Shown: positions 1 through 10,258 of the stretch, in pieces
Layout: each line of letters starts with the position of its first letter
Numbering within the stretch: the stretch's first letter is position 1
Assembly: GCA_009760855.2 (NCBI GenBank)
Contig: WPIO01000451.1
Span: 1 to 43,216 of the forward strand
Reading direction: 5' to 3'
DNA length: 43,216 nucleotides
Source of the DNA: Cristatella mucedo
Lineage: Eukaryota > Bryozoa > Phylactolaemata > Cristatellidae
The notes under the pieces: generated by a model
Database searches by the model: none
Seen by the model: the letters and a program-made list of their open reading frames with translations, nothing else
Told to the model about the DNA's origin: nothing
Made by a program: the position numbers and the translations under genes

Positions 1-3000
1 CCCTCTCTGTCGAGCCTCGGTCTCTGTCGAGCCTCGGTCTCTGTCGAGCCTCGGTCTCTGTCGAGCCTCGGTCTCTGTCGAGCCTCGGTCTCTGTCGAGC
101 CTCGGTCTCTGTCGAGCCTCGGTCTCTGTCGAGCCTCGGTCTCTGTCGAGCCTCGGTCTCTGTCGAGCCTCGGTCTCTGTCGAGCCTCGGTCTCTGTCGA
201 GCCTCGGCCTCGGTCTCTGTCGAGCCTCGGTCTCTGTCTCTGTCGAGCCTCGGTCGGTCTCTGTCGAGCCTCGGTCTCTGTCGAGCCTCGGTCTCTGTCG
301 AGCCTCGGTCTCTGTCGAGCCTCGGTCTCTGTCGAGCCTCGGTCTCTGTCGAGCCTCGGTCTCTGTCGAGCCTCGGTCTCTGTCGAGCCTCGGTCTCTGT
401 CGAGCCTCGGTCTCTGTCGAGCCTCGGTCTCTGTCGAGCCTCGGTCTCTCTGTCGAGCCTCGGTCTCTGTCGAGCCTCGGTCTCTGTCGAGCCTCGGTCT
501 CGAGCCTCGGTCTCTGTCGAGCCTCGGTCTCTGTCGAGCCTCGGTCTCTGTCGAGCCTCGGTCCTGTCGAGCCTCGGTCTCTGTCGAGCCTCGGTCTCGG
601 TCGAGCCTCGGTCGTCGAGCCTCGGTCTCTCTGTCGGTCTCTGTCGAGTCTCGGTCTCTGTCGAGCCTCGGTCTCTGTCGAGCCTCGGTCTCTCTGTCGA
701 GCCTCGGCCTCGGTCTCTGTCGAGCCTCGGTCTCTGTCGAGCCTCGGTCTCTGTCGAGCCTCGGTCTCGGTCGAGCCTCGGTCTCTGTCGAGCCTCGGTC
801 TCTGTCGTCGAGCCTCGGTCTCTGTCGAGCCTCGGTCTCTGTCGAGCCTCGAGCTGTCGAGCCTCGGTCTCTGTCGTCGAGGTCGAGTCTCTGTCGTCGA
901 GCCTCGGTCTCGGTCGAGCCTCGGTCTCGGTCGAGCCTCGGTCTCTGTCGAGCCTCGGCCTCGGTCCCGGTCGAGCCTCGGTCTCGGTCGAGCCTCGGTC
1001 CCTGTAGAGCCTCGGTCTCTGTCGAGCCTCGGTCTCGGTCGAGCCTCGGTCTCGGTCGAGCCTCGGTCTCGAGCCTCGGTCTCTGTCGAGCCTCGGTCTC
1101 TGTCGAGCCTCGGTCTCGGTCGAGCCTCGGTCTCTGGCGAGGCTCGGCCGGTCGGGCTCTGTCGAGCCTCGGTCTCGGTCGAGCCTCGGTGTCTCGGTCT
1201 CGGTCGGGCCCCGGTCTCGGTCGAGCCTCGGTCCTTGTCGAGCCTCGGTCTCTGTCGAGCCTCGGTCTCTGTCGAGCCTCGGTCTCTGTCGAGCCTCGGT
1301 CTCGGTCGAGCCTCGGTCTCGGTCGAGCCTCGGTCTCGGTCGAGCCTCGGTCTCGGTCGAGCCTCGGTCTCCGTCGGTCTCCGTCGAGCCTCGGTCTCTG
1401 TCGAGCCTCGGTCTCGGTCGAGCCTCGGTGTCGGTCAAGCCTCGGTCTCGGTCGGGCCCCGGTCTCGGTCGAGCCTCGGTCCTTGTAGAGCCTCGGTCTC
1501 TGTCGAGCCTCGGTCTCTGTCGAGCCTCGGTCTCTGTCGAGCCTCGGTCTCTGTCGAGCCTCGGTCTCTGTCGAGCCTCGGTCTCTGTCGAGCCTCGGTC
1601 TCTGTCGAGCCTCGGTCGTCTCGGTCGAGCCTCGGTGTCGGTCGAGCCTCGGTCTCGGTCGAGCCTCGGTCTCGGTCGAGCCTCGGTCTCGGTCGAGCCT
1701 CGGTCTCGGTCGAGCCTCGGTCTCGGTCGAGCCTCGGTCTCGGTAGAGCCTCGGTCTCTGTCGAGCCTCGGTCTCGGTCGAGCCTCGGTCTCGGTCGAGC
1801 CTCGGTCTCGGTCGAGCCTCGGTCTCGGTCGAGCCTCGGTCTCTGTCGAGCCTCGGTCTCGGTCGAGCCTCGTCTCGGTCTCGTCGCCTCGGTCCTCGAG
1901 CCTCGAGTCGAGCCTCGGTCTCGGTCGAGCCTCGGTCTCTGTCGAGCCTCGGTCTCTGTCGAGCCTCGGTCTCGGTCGAGCCTCGGTCTCTGTCGAGCCT
2001 CGGTCTCGGTCGGAGCTCGGTCTCGGTCGAGCCTCGGTCTCGGTCGAGCCTCGGTCTCGGTCGAGCCTCGGGTCTCGGTCTCGGTTGAGCCTCGGTCTCG
2101 GTCGAGCCTCGGTCTCTGTCGAGCCTCGGTCTCTGTCGAGCCTCGGTCTCGGTCGAGCCTCGGTCTCGGTCGAGCCTCGGTCTCTGTCGAGCCTCGGTCT
2201 CTGTCGAGCCTCGGTCTCGGTCGAGCCTCGGCCTCGGTCGAGCCTCGGTCTCGGTCGAGCCTCGGTCTCGGTCGAGCCTCGGTCTCGGTCGAGCCTCGGT
2301 CTCGGTCGAGCCTCGGTCGCGGTCGAGCCTCGGTCTCAGTCGAGCCTCGGTCTCGGTCGAGCCTCGGTCTCGGTCGAGCCTCGGTCTCGGTCGAGCCTCG
2401 GTCTCGGTCGGAGCTCGGTCTCGGTCGAGCCTCGATCCTCTGTCGAGCCTCGGTCTCTGTCGAGCCTCGGTCTCTGTCGAGCCTCGGTCTCTGTCGAGCC
2501 TCGGTCTCTGTCGAGCCTCGGTCTCGGTGTCGAGCCTCGGTCTCGGTCGAGCCGCGGTCTCGGTGGCGCCTCGGCTGTCGAGCTCGGTCTAGGTCGAGCC
2601 TCGGTCTCGGTCGAGCCTCGGTCCCGGTCGAACCTTCGCCTCGGTTAAGCCTCGGTCTCGGTTGAACCTCGCTCTCGGTCGAGCATCGGTCTCTGTCGAG
2701 CCTCGGACTCGGTCGGAGTTCGGTCTCGGTCGAGCCTCGGTCGCGGTCGAGCCTCGGTCTCGGTCGAGCCTCGGTCGCGGTCGAGCCTCGGTCTCGGTCG
2801 AGCCTCGGTCTCGGTCGAGCCTCGGTCTCGGTCGAGCCTCGGTCTCGGTCGAGCCTCGGTCTCGGTCGAGCCTCGGTCTCGGTCGAGCCTCGGTCTCGGT
2901 AGAGCCTCGGTCCCGGTCGAACCTTCGCCTTGGTTAAGCCTCGGTCTCGGTTGAACCTCGCTCTCGGTCGAGCCTCAGTTTTGGTCGAGCCTCGGTCTCG

Positions 3001-3204
3001 GTCAAAGTCGGTCTTCGTCGAGCCTCGGTTTCGGTCAAGCTACGGTCGCGGTCGAGCCTTGCTCTCGGTCATGTCTCGTTCCTGGTCGAACCTTGATACC
3101 GGTTGAACCTCGACACCGATTGAGCCTTTGCCGAGGTCGAGGCTTATATCGATCGAGGCGCAATTTTGTTCAGGGCTCGTTCTCGTTTGAGCCTCGGTTT
3201 GTAG
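1..3204. repeat. 17-bp minisatellite block A (left end outside window)
   Basis: Tandem array of a 17-bp monomer. Two monomer types occur: GAGCCTCGGTCTCTGTC dominates roughly 1-900, the two are mixed to about 1500, and GAGCCTCGGTCTCGGTC dominates about 1600-2940. Insertions and deletions of part-monomers are scattered throughout. From about 2940 the monomers degenerate (GTTGAACC, AAGTCGG, TTGATACCGG) but keep 17-bp spacing to about 3200, where the block ends at GTTTGTAG. The left degenerate leader seen in every other block is absent, so the array continues beyond base 1. Long open frames here (1235-2665 and 1428-2648 on +) begin at TTG or GTG, not ATG, and follow from the stop-free monomer. 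I do not call them genes. Confidence 0.95.
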
Positions 3205-3760
3205 TTGCCGGCTACCGGGCTTATTGCTCTCAATTAAAATACTGCGCCGCTGGCAACGCGACCGGGATTGTGGCTCGTAGTTCTTATATCCGATACCACC
3301 AACGTGCGACTGTTTTCGGCCTAGGCCGTAAAAAAAGCGTGACCCCGTTGGTAGGCTAGGAGATTTGAGTCATGACGCTATGCACTGGGTTTTAATTTGA
3401 TTTTACCCATAGGCTCACGGACCGTACTTCCAATCGTTAATGAATCATCAGGCGGTGATTTTGTAAAATGTATTCAAACGCAAGGAAACGGCAACTCTGC
3501 ATGCATCATGCTGCTTTGCGATGAGTTAACGCTTACTGCACCGTATCATTGGCTAGCCACGAGTCAAGGCTTCGGCGACAGTATTGCACAGAATTCATCG
3601 GGCATGGGAGGAGGCTTTTACCGTCCTTAATGAGAGCTGCGTTTGTGGCCCAGTTATATCCGGACGGGGTAATAGTCAAATAACGAGCTGATTGACCAGC
3701 CACTTTTGCATGCAGACTTTACGCCAGTCAATGATGCTTGCAGGTGCAATGGATAAACGC

Positions 3761-3830
3761 TCCTCTACAGGTTCGAACCCTCGACCTAGGCATCAGGCCG
3801 TGCAAAGCAGCTGCCTCAGCTTAGCACCAC
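3761..3830 (-). promoter_or_regulatory. tRNA-like segment with Pol III A/B boxes (copy 1)
   Basis: On the minus strand, AAGCTGAGGCAG (3811-3822) resembles a tRNA box A and GGGTTCGAACC (3770-3780) a box B, about 30 nt apart as in tRNA genes. The anticodon-loop region reads CTTTGCA, as in tRNA-Ala(UGC). Copy 1 has lost two bases at the box B edge (ACAGGTTCG here, ACAGGATTCG in the other copies). The acceptor and D stems do not pair properly, so this is not an intact tRNA gene. A SINE head or decayed tRNA is the likeliest source. Confidence 0.45.
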
Positions 3831-4601
3831 ATGCGTAACAACTGTCTCGAGGTCGTATCAAGTACAGCATGTATGGCGCCGATTTGGTGCAATTGTCTCC
3901 GTTCGAGTCATAAGTTTCTCTGTAGCTACATAATACAACAACGTCTTCCACAGTGACCCGAGAGCTCTTTGAGGTTGTACTCACGGGCCGCTATGCTCGC
4001 CTTGAGAACTATTTGTGGCTATCAGACCTCTACATGACGACCAAGTGGTATGCTGCTGACTGACGCCACACTTTAAAAGGAGCTACAAACTGCCAATTAT
4101 TGAAGCGTCCGATGGTTTTTTGAGTTTTTTCTTTCGAGTAAATGATCCCGCCCATACTGCGTCGGATGCCTGCGGGTGCTATGGTAAATCATTTGCTGCT
4201 TTCCTTGTCATTTGATGCTTTCCCTATTGCCTCAGTAAAGTACCTGGAACAAGTATCAGTTCTCGGAGGGTCGTGTAAAATGTATTACTATGATTATTAT
4301 TAATATTATTGTTACTAGTAGGTAAAGGCGTATCTGTCTGCCTACTTGTAAAGCAGCAAGCTGAAAAACTGAGGTCCGCTGCAGCATTGTCTAGAACTCC
4401 CCAACACAAGGCTGAATACTGTTAAGGGAAAGCATCGCCTACCTCAGGCAGCCGCAGCAGCAGCCATGCAGTCATCGACCGCCACAAAATCGCTACATCA
4501 GTCAAGCGACACTTGGTTGCGATATTCAAGTAACCGCGAGGATCTGAGAAAAGCCCCAATCTATGCTTTCTCCACTAGTTCGTATTCTCCGGTTCGATCT
4601 C

Positions 4602-4760
4602 GTTTTTTTCTCTCTCCCTCTCTCTTTTTGTCTCTCGCCGCCTCTCTGTATCTCACTCTCCTCTCCCCGGTATGGTCTGATTTGCTTGGCTTTATCTTTC
4701 TATCTCTTCCTCCCTCTTTCTCTCACTCTGCTCTGTCACTCTCTACCTCTGTCCTCTTGA
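4602..4760. repeat. Pyrimidine (CT/T) tract, copy 1
   Basis: The + strand is almost entirely C and T: a run of 7 T after TCTCG, then CTCTCTCC repeats, interrupted by about 30 mixed bases (CCGGTATGGTCTGATTTGC). The T-run length differs between copies (7, interrupted, 7, 7, 12, 11), which shifts the overlapping open frame and argues against coding. Confidence 0.8.
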
Positions 4761-5947
4761 TTTGTCCGTGGTCAGTCGCGGTCGTCGTGCTCCACTGCAA
4801 CCAGCCGCCCATAAAAATTCCAGCACTAAAAGCGATGACACTCAATTCCTTGTCTCTGTCGTCATTCACAGCTAATTTAGGTGTCCGTGGAGCTACGTTA
4901 AAGCCGATGCACCAGCCTGCGAATACCGAGGTAAGTAGAACGCCCTGGAGCAGAGCTAATCATCCCACGAAAACTTATTCGTGTGGCACTCATCGCAATC
5001 TCGCGATTCAGGCTAGAAGCGGCGACCTAAGCATGTGACAACTGGTTTGTTCCCGCGAAGAACGGCTACATCAGCTTGTGGTCTCTAATACGTGTGCGAT
5101 TGATTTCCAGTTCGCCGGTCCGTGCACTTCCTTGCCATCCGAAGTGCTTGCTTGTAGACGCTAGTTTCACGGAGCCCTAGGGTCGGCTAGCTGAGCGGTG
5201 CGATTGGAAAGATCTGCAGGATTAAATTGTGTTTTTTGCTAATAGTGAACACGTCTATCGGCGTTTAATCGACGATCGCACGCAGGCCATTTTCCCGCTC
5301 GTTGGTGGGCTCGAGAGCACTTCGATCAGTTTAAGATGTAATGACGTTCTTAGAAGTGAGCAATCTAGCCATCCAAGCGTGCAGTATCAGCGAGACGTAG
5401 CATCGTCGTCTCTATGGGCGACGGAGCCGAGGGTTCGTGTGTCTGGGCCTTCATGTTGAAGGAGGCAGCCAACTGTGCAAAAGTCGATATTGTTGGGCGA
5501 CCCTGCTGGTCTGTCCAGGCGACAGACCGACGCCCATTCCTGCGGCCTAATCCGCCGGGTGGGTGGCGTGCCAGTCGGCCTCCCAAATTCTCCTGAAGCC
5601 CCAATCTTGTAAACGTACCTGCATCAATCAATGGTAAGCAGTAACCACCACCAAGTCACCGATCGCTATCTAAACTTAGCTTCAGTACCAGAAGGGCGCG
5701 GCGAGCTATTATAATATTGCACTTGATGGAGCGCCCTCAGAGAACTTAATCTCTTTCTATGCGCTTACTATTTCTTGCAAAGTGATAGGCAATAGAATAG
5801 TAAGTACAATCATGCTTGAAAAACAAACGAAATGAATAATGAGGTTAGGGGTGACATGCACAGCGTCAGCATGTAAATGTGGTTAGTGGCAGCATGCACA
5901 GTGTTAGCACGCATGAGCACATCAAGGAAGAACCACAGGCACCTACT

Positions 5948-7138
5948 AAATGCTGTCCTAAATAGGTGTGTAATTAAGTTTCTTTTAAATGTGGTCAGGT
6001 CTGGGGATGTTCTTACACAGGTCGGGAGGGAGTATCTGGCTTTAGGAGCGTACGAACTAAATGCCCGGTCGCCAAAGGATTAGAGGTATGTATGAGGTAT
6101 TTCTAGACTTTTGGATTCCGAAAAGCGGGTGGTCTGATGCTTGGCCTGATGTGGGAGTATGTCGGAGAGATAGGCTGGAGCCGTAGAATGAAGGGACCTA
6201 AAAGTGAGCGACAAAACCTTGAAGTCAATCCGTTGTTTGACTGGTAGCCAGTGCAGGTCGGCGAGAAGTGGAGTAATGTTGCAACTGAGACGCTCACGAC
6301 AGACAAGCCTAGCTGCAGAGTTTTGCACCAGCTGCAATCGCCTGATCGCATATGCTGGTAGGCCAGTAAGCAGTGAGTGGCAGAAGTCGAGTCGGGATGT
6401 CACGAATGCATGAACCAACTTGGACGTGGAATCCTTATCTAAACAAGCCCGATTTTTAGCAATGTTATGAAGCTGAAAATAGGCAGATTTGACTGTGGAG
6501 CTGATGTGGTCGTCTAACGAGAGGTCGCTTTGTAATATGACACCTAGATTTCGAGCTGATTCAACTGAAGATATGCTGGCAGAGCCAATTTTGAAAGTCA
6601 GCCGTTCCAATTTCTGAATCACAGTGGGTTTGCCCATAACTAGTAAGTTAGTTTTATCATCGTTTAGGTTTAGAAAATTTGCTGCCATCCATGTGCGGAT
6701 GTCATCAATGCATGCAGCAACTAAGTTGAAAGAATTTGAGGCGCTCGAAGGCTGAGAGGGCTCAAAGTAAAGGTACAACTGAGTGTTATCCACATAGAAG
6801 TGAAAGGCTAGATTGGGCTTGGCAATCACATCAGCAAGCGGAAGAGTACAAACGGTGAAAAGGACCGTGCCTAGCACAGAGCCCTGAAATATTCCATATT
6901 TTAGAAGTACTTCAGATGATATTTGTCCATTCCCGTCAATACTCTGGCGTCTCCCACTGAGATAGGACCTGAACCGCTGCAGAGCAGTGCCAGTGATGCC
7001 CAGGCGAGATGGGAGATGCTCGAGAAGTACTTTGTGATCGAAGATATCAAAAGCTGCCGAAAGATCGAGCAAAACAAGAAGAGACACTCGACCCATGTCT
7101 ATTGTAGCCTGAATTGCCGGGAAACGTCGTAATAGCTC
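5948..7138 (-). mobile_element. Non-LTR retrotransposon (CR1/L2-like LINE) RT fragment, copy 1, inactive
   Basis: The minus-strand open frame from 7096 to 6080 gives 338 residues and similarity begins 14 codons earlier, just after an in-frame TAA (7139-7141). RT motif A is LLVLLDLSAAFD (catalytic Asp 11), motif B is FQGSVLG (70-76), and motif C is FYVDN (100-104) in place of the usual F.YADD, so the second catalytic Asp is Asn. LNLNDDKTN follows at 142-150. The C-terminal part has family signatures such as [24 protein letters not shown] and [19 protein letters not shown] (6080-6082) interrupts the frame, but reading on in the same frame gives SFGDRAFSSYAPK and FKRNLITHLFRTAF, the usual LINE C-terminus. 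The endonuclease and RT fingers are missing. Family assignment is by motif recall, not a search. Confidence 0.88.
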
Positions 7139-7615
7139 TTACAGCCGTAAATGCGACGTCAAAGTCGTAATAAGTGTGTCAGAAATTAAATTAAAATTAC
7201 ACGCACAATTTTTATTAGGAAGTTCTCTATCAACTAATTAGTATTTCACGTTCAGTGGTATACAATTTACAGGTTAGTACACTGTAATGTATTATCTTTA
7301 AAATTTGCATTATTAAAAAATAATCTGCTGTACTGCAAGTACGCTGAGTGTCTGTAGACGAAGGGTGATGTCAATCAGGCCGACTACAAAGCCTAGCGGA
7401 TAATCAAAGTCGGATTAGCAAGCAGCTAGGGCGCTCCCGCGGCACCAACCATCACACGTCGCTTAAAAGCTGCTGCGTCTGCAGAAAATTTGCAGCGCCC
7501 CCACGACTGCTGGTAGGTGCCGGTACCCTACAATTGAGCCGCAGGATATTGGAGTCTAACCACATTTTAGAAATGCCGCGCGTCGCAAGCTAGCCCCAGT
7601 CAGGGTCATGCATTT

Positions 7616-9630
7616 GTCTCGGTCGAACCTCCGTCACATTAGAGCACCCAGTCGCCGTCAAGCCTCGGTCTCGATCGAGCCTCGCTTATTGACAGTCCTC
7701 TGTCTTTTTCGAGCCACGGTTTAGGTTGAGCGTCAGTGTCAGCGGGCCTCAGATATATTTGAACCTAGGTCACGGTCGAGCGTAGGTCACATTCGAGCGT
7801 TAGTCATGGTTAAGTTTGGGGCACGGTCGAGCCTTAGTAAAGTCACGAGCTCTGTGTCTGCCGTGCGTCGTAGTTTGTTGACCCTTGGTCGTGGTTTAGC
7901 GTCTGACTTGCGTGAACCACTCACTTGGTCGGGTATCTCTTCCTGTTAGGCCTCGGTCTCGATCGAGCATCGGTCTTGATCGAGCATCGGTCTCGATCGA
8001 GCCTCAGTTTCGATCGAGCCTCGGTCTCGATCGAGCATCGGTCATGGTCGTGCCTCGGTCTCGGTCGAGCCTCGGTCCCTGTAGAGCCTCGGTCCCTTTC
8101 GAGCCTGGGACTCGGTCGAGCCTCGGTCTCGGTCGAGCCTCGGTGTCGGTCGAGCCTCGGTCTCGGTCGAGCCTCGGTCTCGGTCGAGCCTCGGTCTCGG
8201 TCGAGCCTCGGTCGGTCGGTCTCGGTCGAGCCTCGGTCTCGGTCGAGCCTCGGTCTCGGTCGAGCCTCGGTCTCGGTCGAGCCTCGGTCTCGGTCGAGCC
8301 TCGGTCTCGGTCGAGCCTCGGTCTCGGTCGAGCCTCGGTCTCGGTCTAGCCTCGGTCTCGGTCGAGCCTCGGTCCTGGTCGAGCCTCGGTCTCGGTCGAG
8401 CCTCGGTCTCGGTCGAGCCTCGGTCTCGGTCGGAGCCTCGGTCTCGGTCGAGCCTCGGTCGCGGTTGAGCCTCGGTCTCGGTCGAGCTCTCGGTCTCGGT
8501 CGAGCCTCGGTCTCGGTCGAGCCTCGGTCTCGGTCGAGCCTCGGTCTCGGTCGAGCCTCGGTCTCGGTCGAGCCTCGGTCTCGGTCGAGCCTCGGTCTCG
8601 GTCGAGCCTCGGTCTCGGTCGAGCCTCGGCCTCGGTCGAGCCTCGGTCTCGAGCCTCGGTCTCGGTCGAGCCTCGGTCTCGGTCGAGCCTCGGACTCGGT
8701 CGTCGTCTCGGTCGAGCCTCGGTCGAGCCTCGGTCGAGCCTCTCGTCTCGGTCGAGCCTCGGTCTCGGTCGAGCCTCGGTCTCTCGGTCTCGAGCCTCGG
8801 TCTCGGTCGGTCGGTCTCGGGCCTCGGTCTCGGTCGAGCCTCGGTCTCGGTCGAGCCTCGGTCTCGGTCGAGCCTCGGTCTCGGTCGAGCCTCGAGCCTC
8901 GGTCTCGGTCGAGCCTCGGTCTCGGTCGAGCCTCGGTCTCGGTCGAGCCTCGGTCTCGGTCGAGCCTCGCTCGGTCTCGGTCGAGCCTCGGTCTCGGTCG
9001 AGCCTCGGTCTCGGTCGAGCCACGGTCTCGGTCGAGTCTAGGTCGAGCCTCGGTCACTGTCGAGCCTTGGTCTCGGTCAAGCCTCAATATCGGTCAAGCC
9101 TCGGTCTCGGTCGAGCCTCGGTCTCGGTCGAGCCTCGGTCTCGGTCGAGCCTCGGTCTCGGTCGAGCCTCGGTCTCGGTCGAGCCTCGGTCTCGGTCGAA
9201 CCTCGGTCTCGGTCGAGCCTCGGTCTCGGTCGGAACCTCGCTCTCGGTCGAGCCTCGGTCGAGCCTGGTCGAGCCTCGGTCTCGGTCTCGGTCGAGCCTC
9301 GGTCTCGGTCGAGCCTCGGTCTCGGTCGAGCCTCGGTCCCGGTCGAACCTTCGCCTCGGTTAAGCCTCGGTCTCGGTTGAACCTCGCTCTCGGTCGAGCC
9401 TCAGTTTTGGTCGAGCCTCGGTCTCGGTCAAAGTCGGTCTTGGTCGAGCCTCGGTTTCGGTCAAGCTACGGTCGCGGTCGAGCCTTGCTCTCGGTCCTGC
9501 CTCGTTCCTGGTCGAACCTTGATACCGGTTGAACCTCGATACCGATTGAGCCTTTGCCGAGGTCGAGGCTTATATCGATCGAGGCGCAATTTTGTTCAGG
9601 GCTCGTTCTTGTTTGAGCCTCGGTTTGTAG
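7616..9630. repeat. 17-bp minisatellite block B (2.0 kb)
   Basis: It starts with a degenerate leader (about 7616-7950) whose units still fall at 17-bp spacing, then a core of consensus monomers (about 8100-9340), then a degenerate trailer to 9630. In the leader an ATG at 7806 in good Kozak context (G at -3 and +4) opens a 47-codon frame closed by TAG at 7947. Variant monomers GGTCCCTGTAGAGCC and GGTCCCTTTCGAGCC near 8085 mark the leader-core boundary. The + frame 7925-9532 and minus frame 9087-7921 come from the stop-free monomer. Confidence 0.95.
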
Positions 9631-10187
9631 TCGCCGGCTACCGGGCTTATTGCTCTCAATTAAAATACGGCGCCGCTGGCAACGCGACCGGGATTGTGGC
9701 TCGTAGTTCTTATATCCGATACTGCCAACGTGCGACTGTTTTTGGCCTAGGCCGTAAAAAAAAGCGTGACCCCTGTGGTAGGCTAGGAGATTTGAGTCAT
9801 GACGCTATGCACTGGGTTTTAATTTGATTTTTACCATAGGCCCACGGACCGTACTTCCAATCGTTAATCAATCATCAGGCGGTGATTTTGTAAAATGTAT
9901 TCAAACGCAAGGAAACGGCAACCCTGCATGTATCATGCTGCTTTCTGATGAGTTAACGCTTACTGAACCGTATCATTGGCTAGCCACGAGTCAAGACTTC
10001 GGCGACAGTATTGCACAGAATTCATCGGGCATGGGAGGAGACTTTTACCGTCCTTAATGAGAGCTGCGTTTGTGGCCCAGTTATATCCGGACGGGGTAAT
10101 AGTCAAATAACGAGCTGATTGACCAGCCACTTTTGCATGCAGACTTTACGTCAGTCAATGATGCTTGCGGGTGCAATGGATAAACGC

Positions 10188-10258
10188 TCCTCTACAGGAT
10201 TCGAACCCTCGACCTAGGCATCAGGCCGTGCAAAGCAGCCGCCTCAGCTTAGCACCAC
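10188..10258 (-). promoter_or_regulatory. tRNA-like segment with Pol III A/B boxes (copy 2)
   Basis: Minus strand: box A-like AAGCTGAGGCGG, a 31-nt interval containing CTTTGCA, and a consensus box B GGTTCGAATCC. Stem pairing is poor outside the central T-stem pairs, so it is a Pol III promoter-like relic rather than a tRNA gene. Confidence 0.5.

Larger units (their letters stand above)
3205..7615. repeat. Macrosatellite body, copy 1 (full, 4.41 kb)
   Basis: Non-minisatellite part of the repeat unit, seen again six more times in the window (five full, one reduced) plus a partial copy at the right end. Layout: 3205-3760 unrecognised, with the palindrome GGCCTAGGCC at 3318-3327; tRNA-like segment 3761-3830; 3831-4601 unrecognised with an ATT-rich run at about 4284-4318; pyrimidine tract 4602-4760; 4761-5947 unrecognised, with a GAG|GTAAGT donor-like site at 4931 and a near-repeat of CATGCACAG..AGCA.G spaced 38 bp apart (5855-5912); LINE fragment 5948-7138; AT-rich stretch about 7170-7330; GC-richer tail to 7615. 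The frame opened by ATG at 4466 runs 190 codons here only because TTTAGG replaces the TTGAGG of other copies. It is shorter in all of them, so I do not call it a gene. Confidence 0.92.

Noticed and set aside
1235-2665. Long Ser/Arg-rich open frames on + across all minisatellite blocks (up to 535 codons)
   Set aside because: They arise because the monomer has no stop in any frame. Most start at TTG or GTG, overlap in several frames with the same repeat peptide, and have no conserved non-repeat domain.
1-3204. Telomeric repeat array
   Set aside because: The period and sequence (17 bp, 71% GC) do not match known short telomere repeats, and the blocks alternate with 4.4-kb bodies.
3761-3830. Intact tRNA gene
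   Set aside because: The A- and B-box-like parts and CTTTGCA are present, but the acceptor and D stems do not pair and the T stem has a mismatch and wobbles.
3793-3984. 63-codon minus-strand frame conserved in seven bodies
   Set aside because: It starts with GTG and overlaps the tRNA-like segment. Its conservation is no more than that of the non-coding sequence around it.
4466-5038. 190-codon ATG frame in body 1 as a membrane protein gene
   Set aside because: Hydrophobic and Ser/Leu content comes from the CT tract. The frame is shifted or closed in every other copy, so there is no sign of selection.
5365-5631. 88-codon minus-strand frame (and 72- and 60-codon overlapping frames)
   Set aside because: It starts at TTG, several overlapping frames are equally open, and I recognise no domain.
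6080-7096. Active reverse transcriptase gene
   Set aside because: The second Asp of the YADD box is Asn, the fingers and endonuclease are absent, and a stop cuts off the C-terminus.
3205-7615. Body as a Helitron or terminal-inverted-repeat DNA transposon
   Set aside because: I found no inverted repeats between the two body ends, no target-site duplication and no transposase or Rep/helicase sequence. The GGCCTAGGCC hairpin alone is not enough.
7921-9087. Minus-strand Arg/Asp/Glu/Thr-rich repeat frames (for example 388 codons)
   Set aside because: Same cause on the complementary strand; they overlap the + frames completely and have no proper start or domain.
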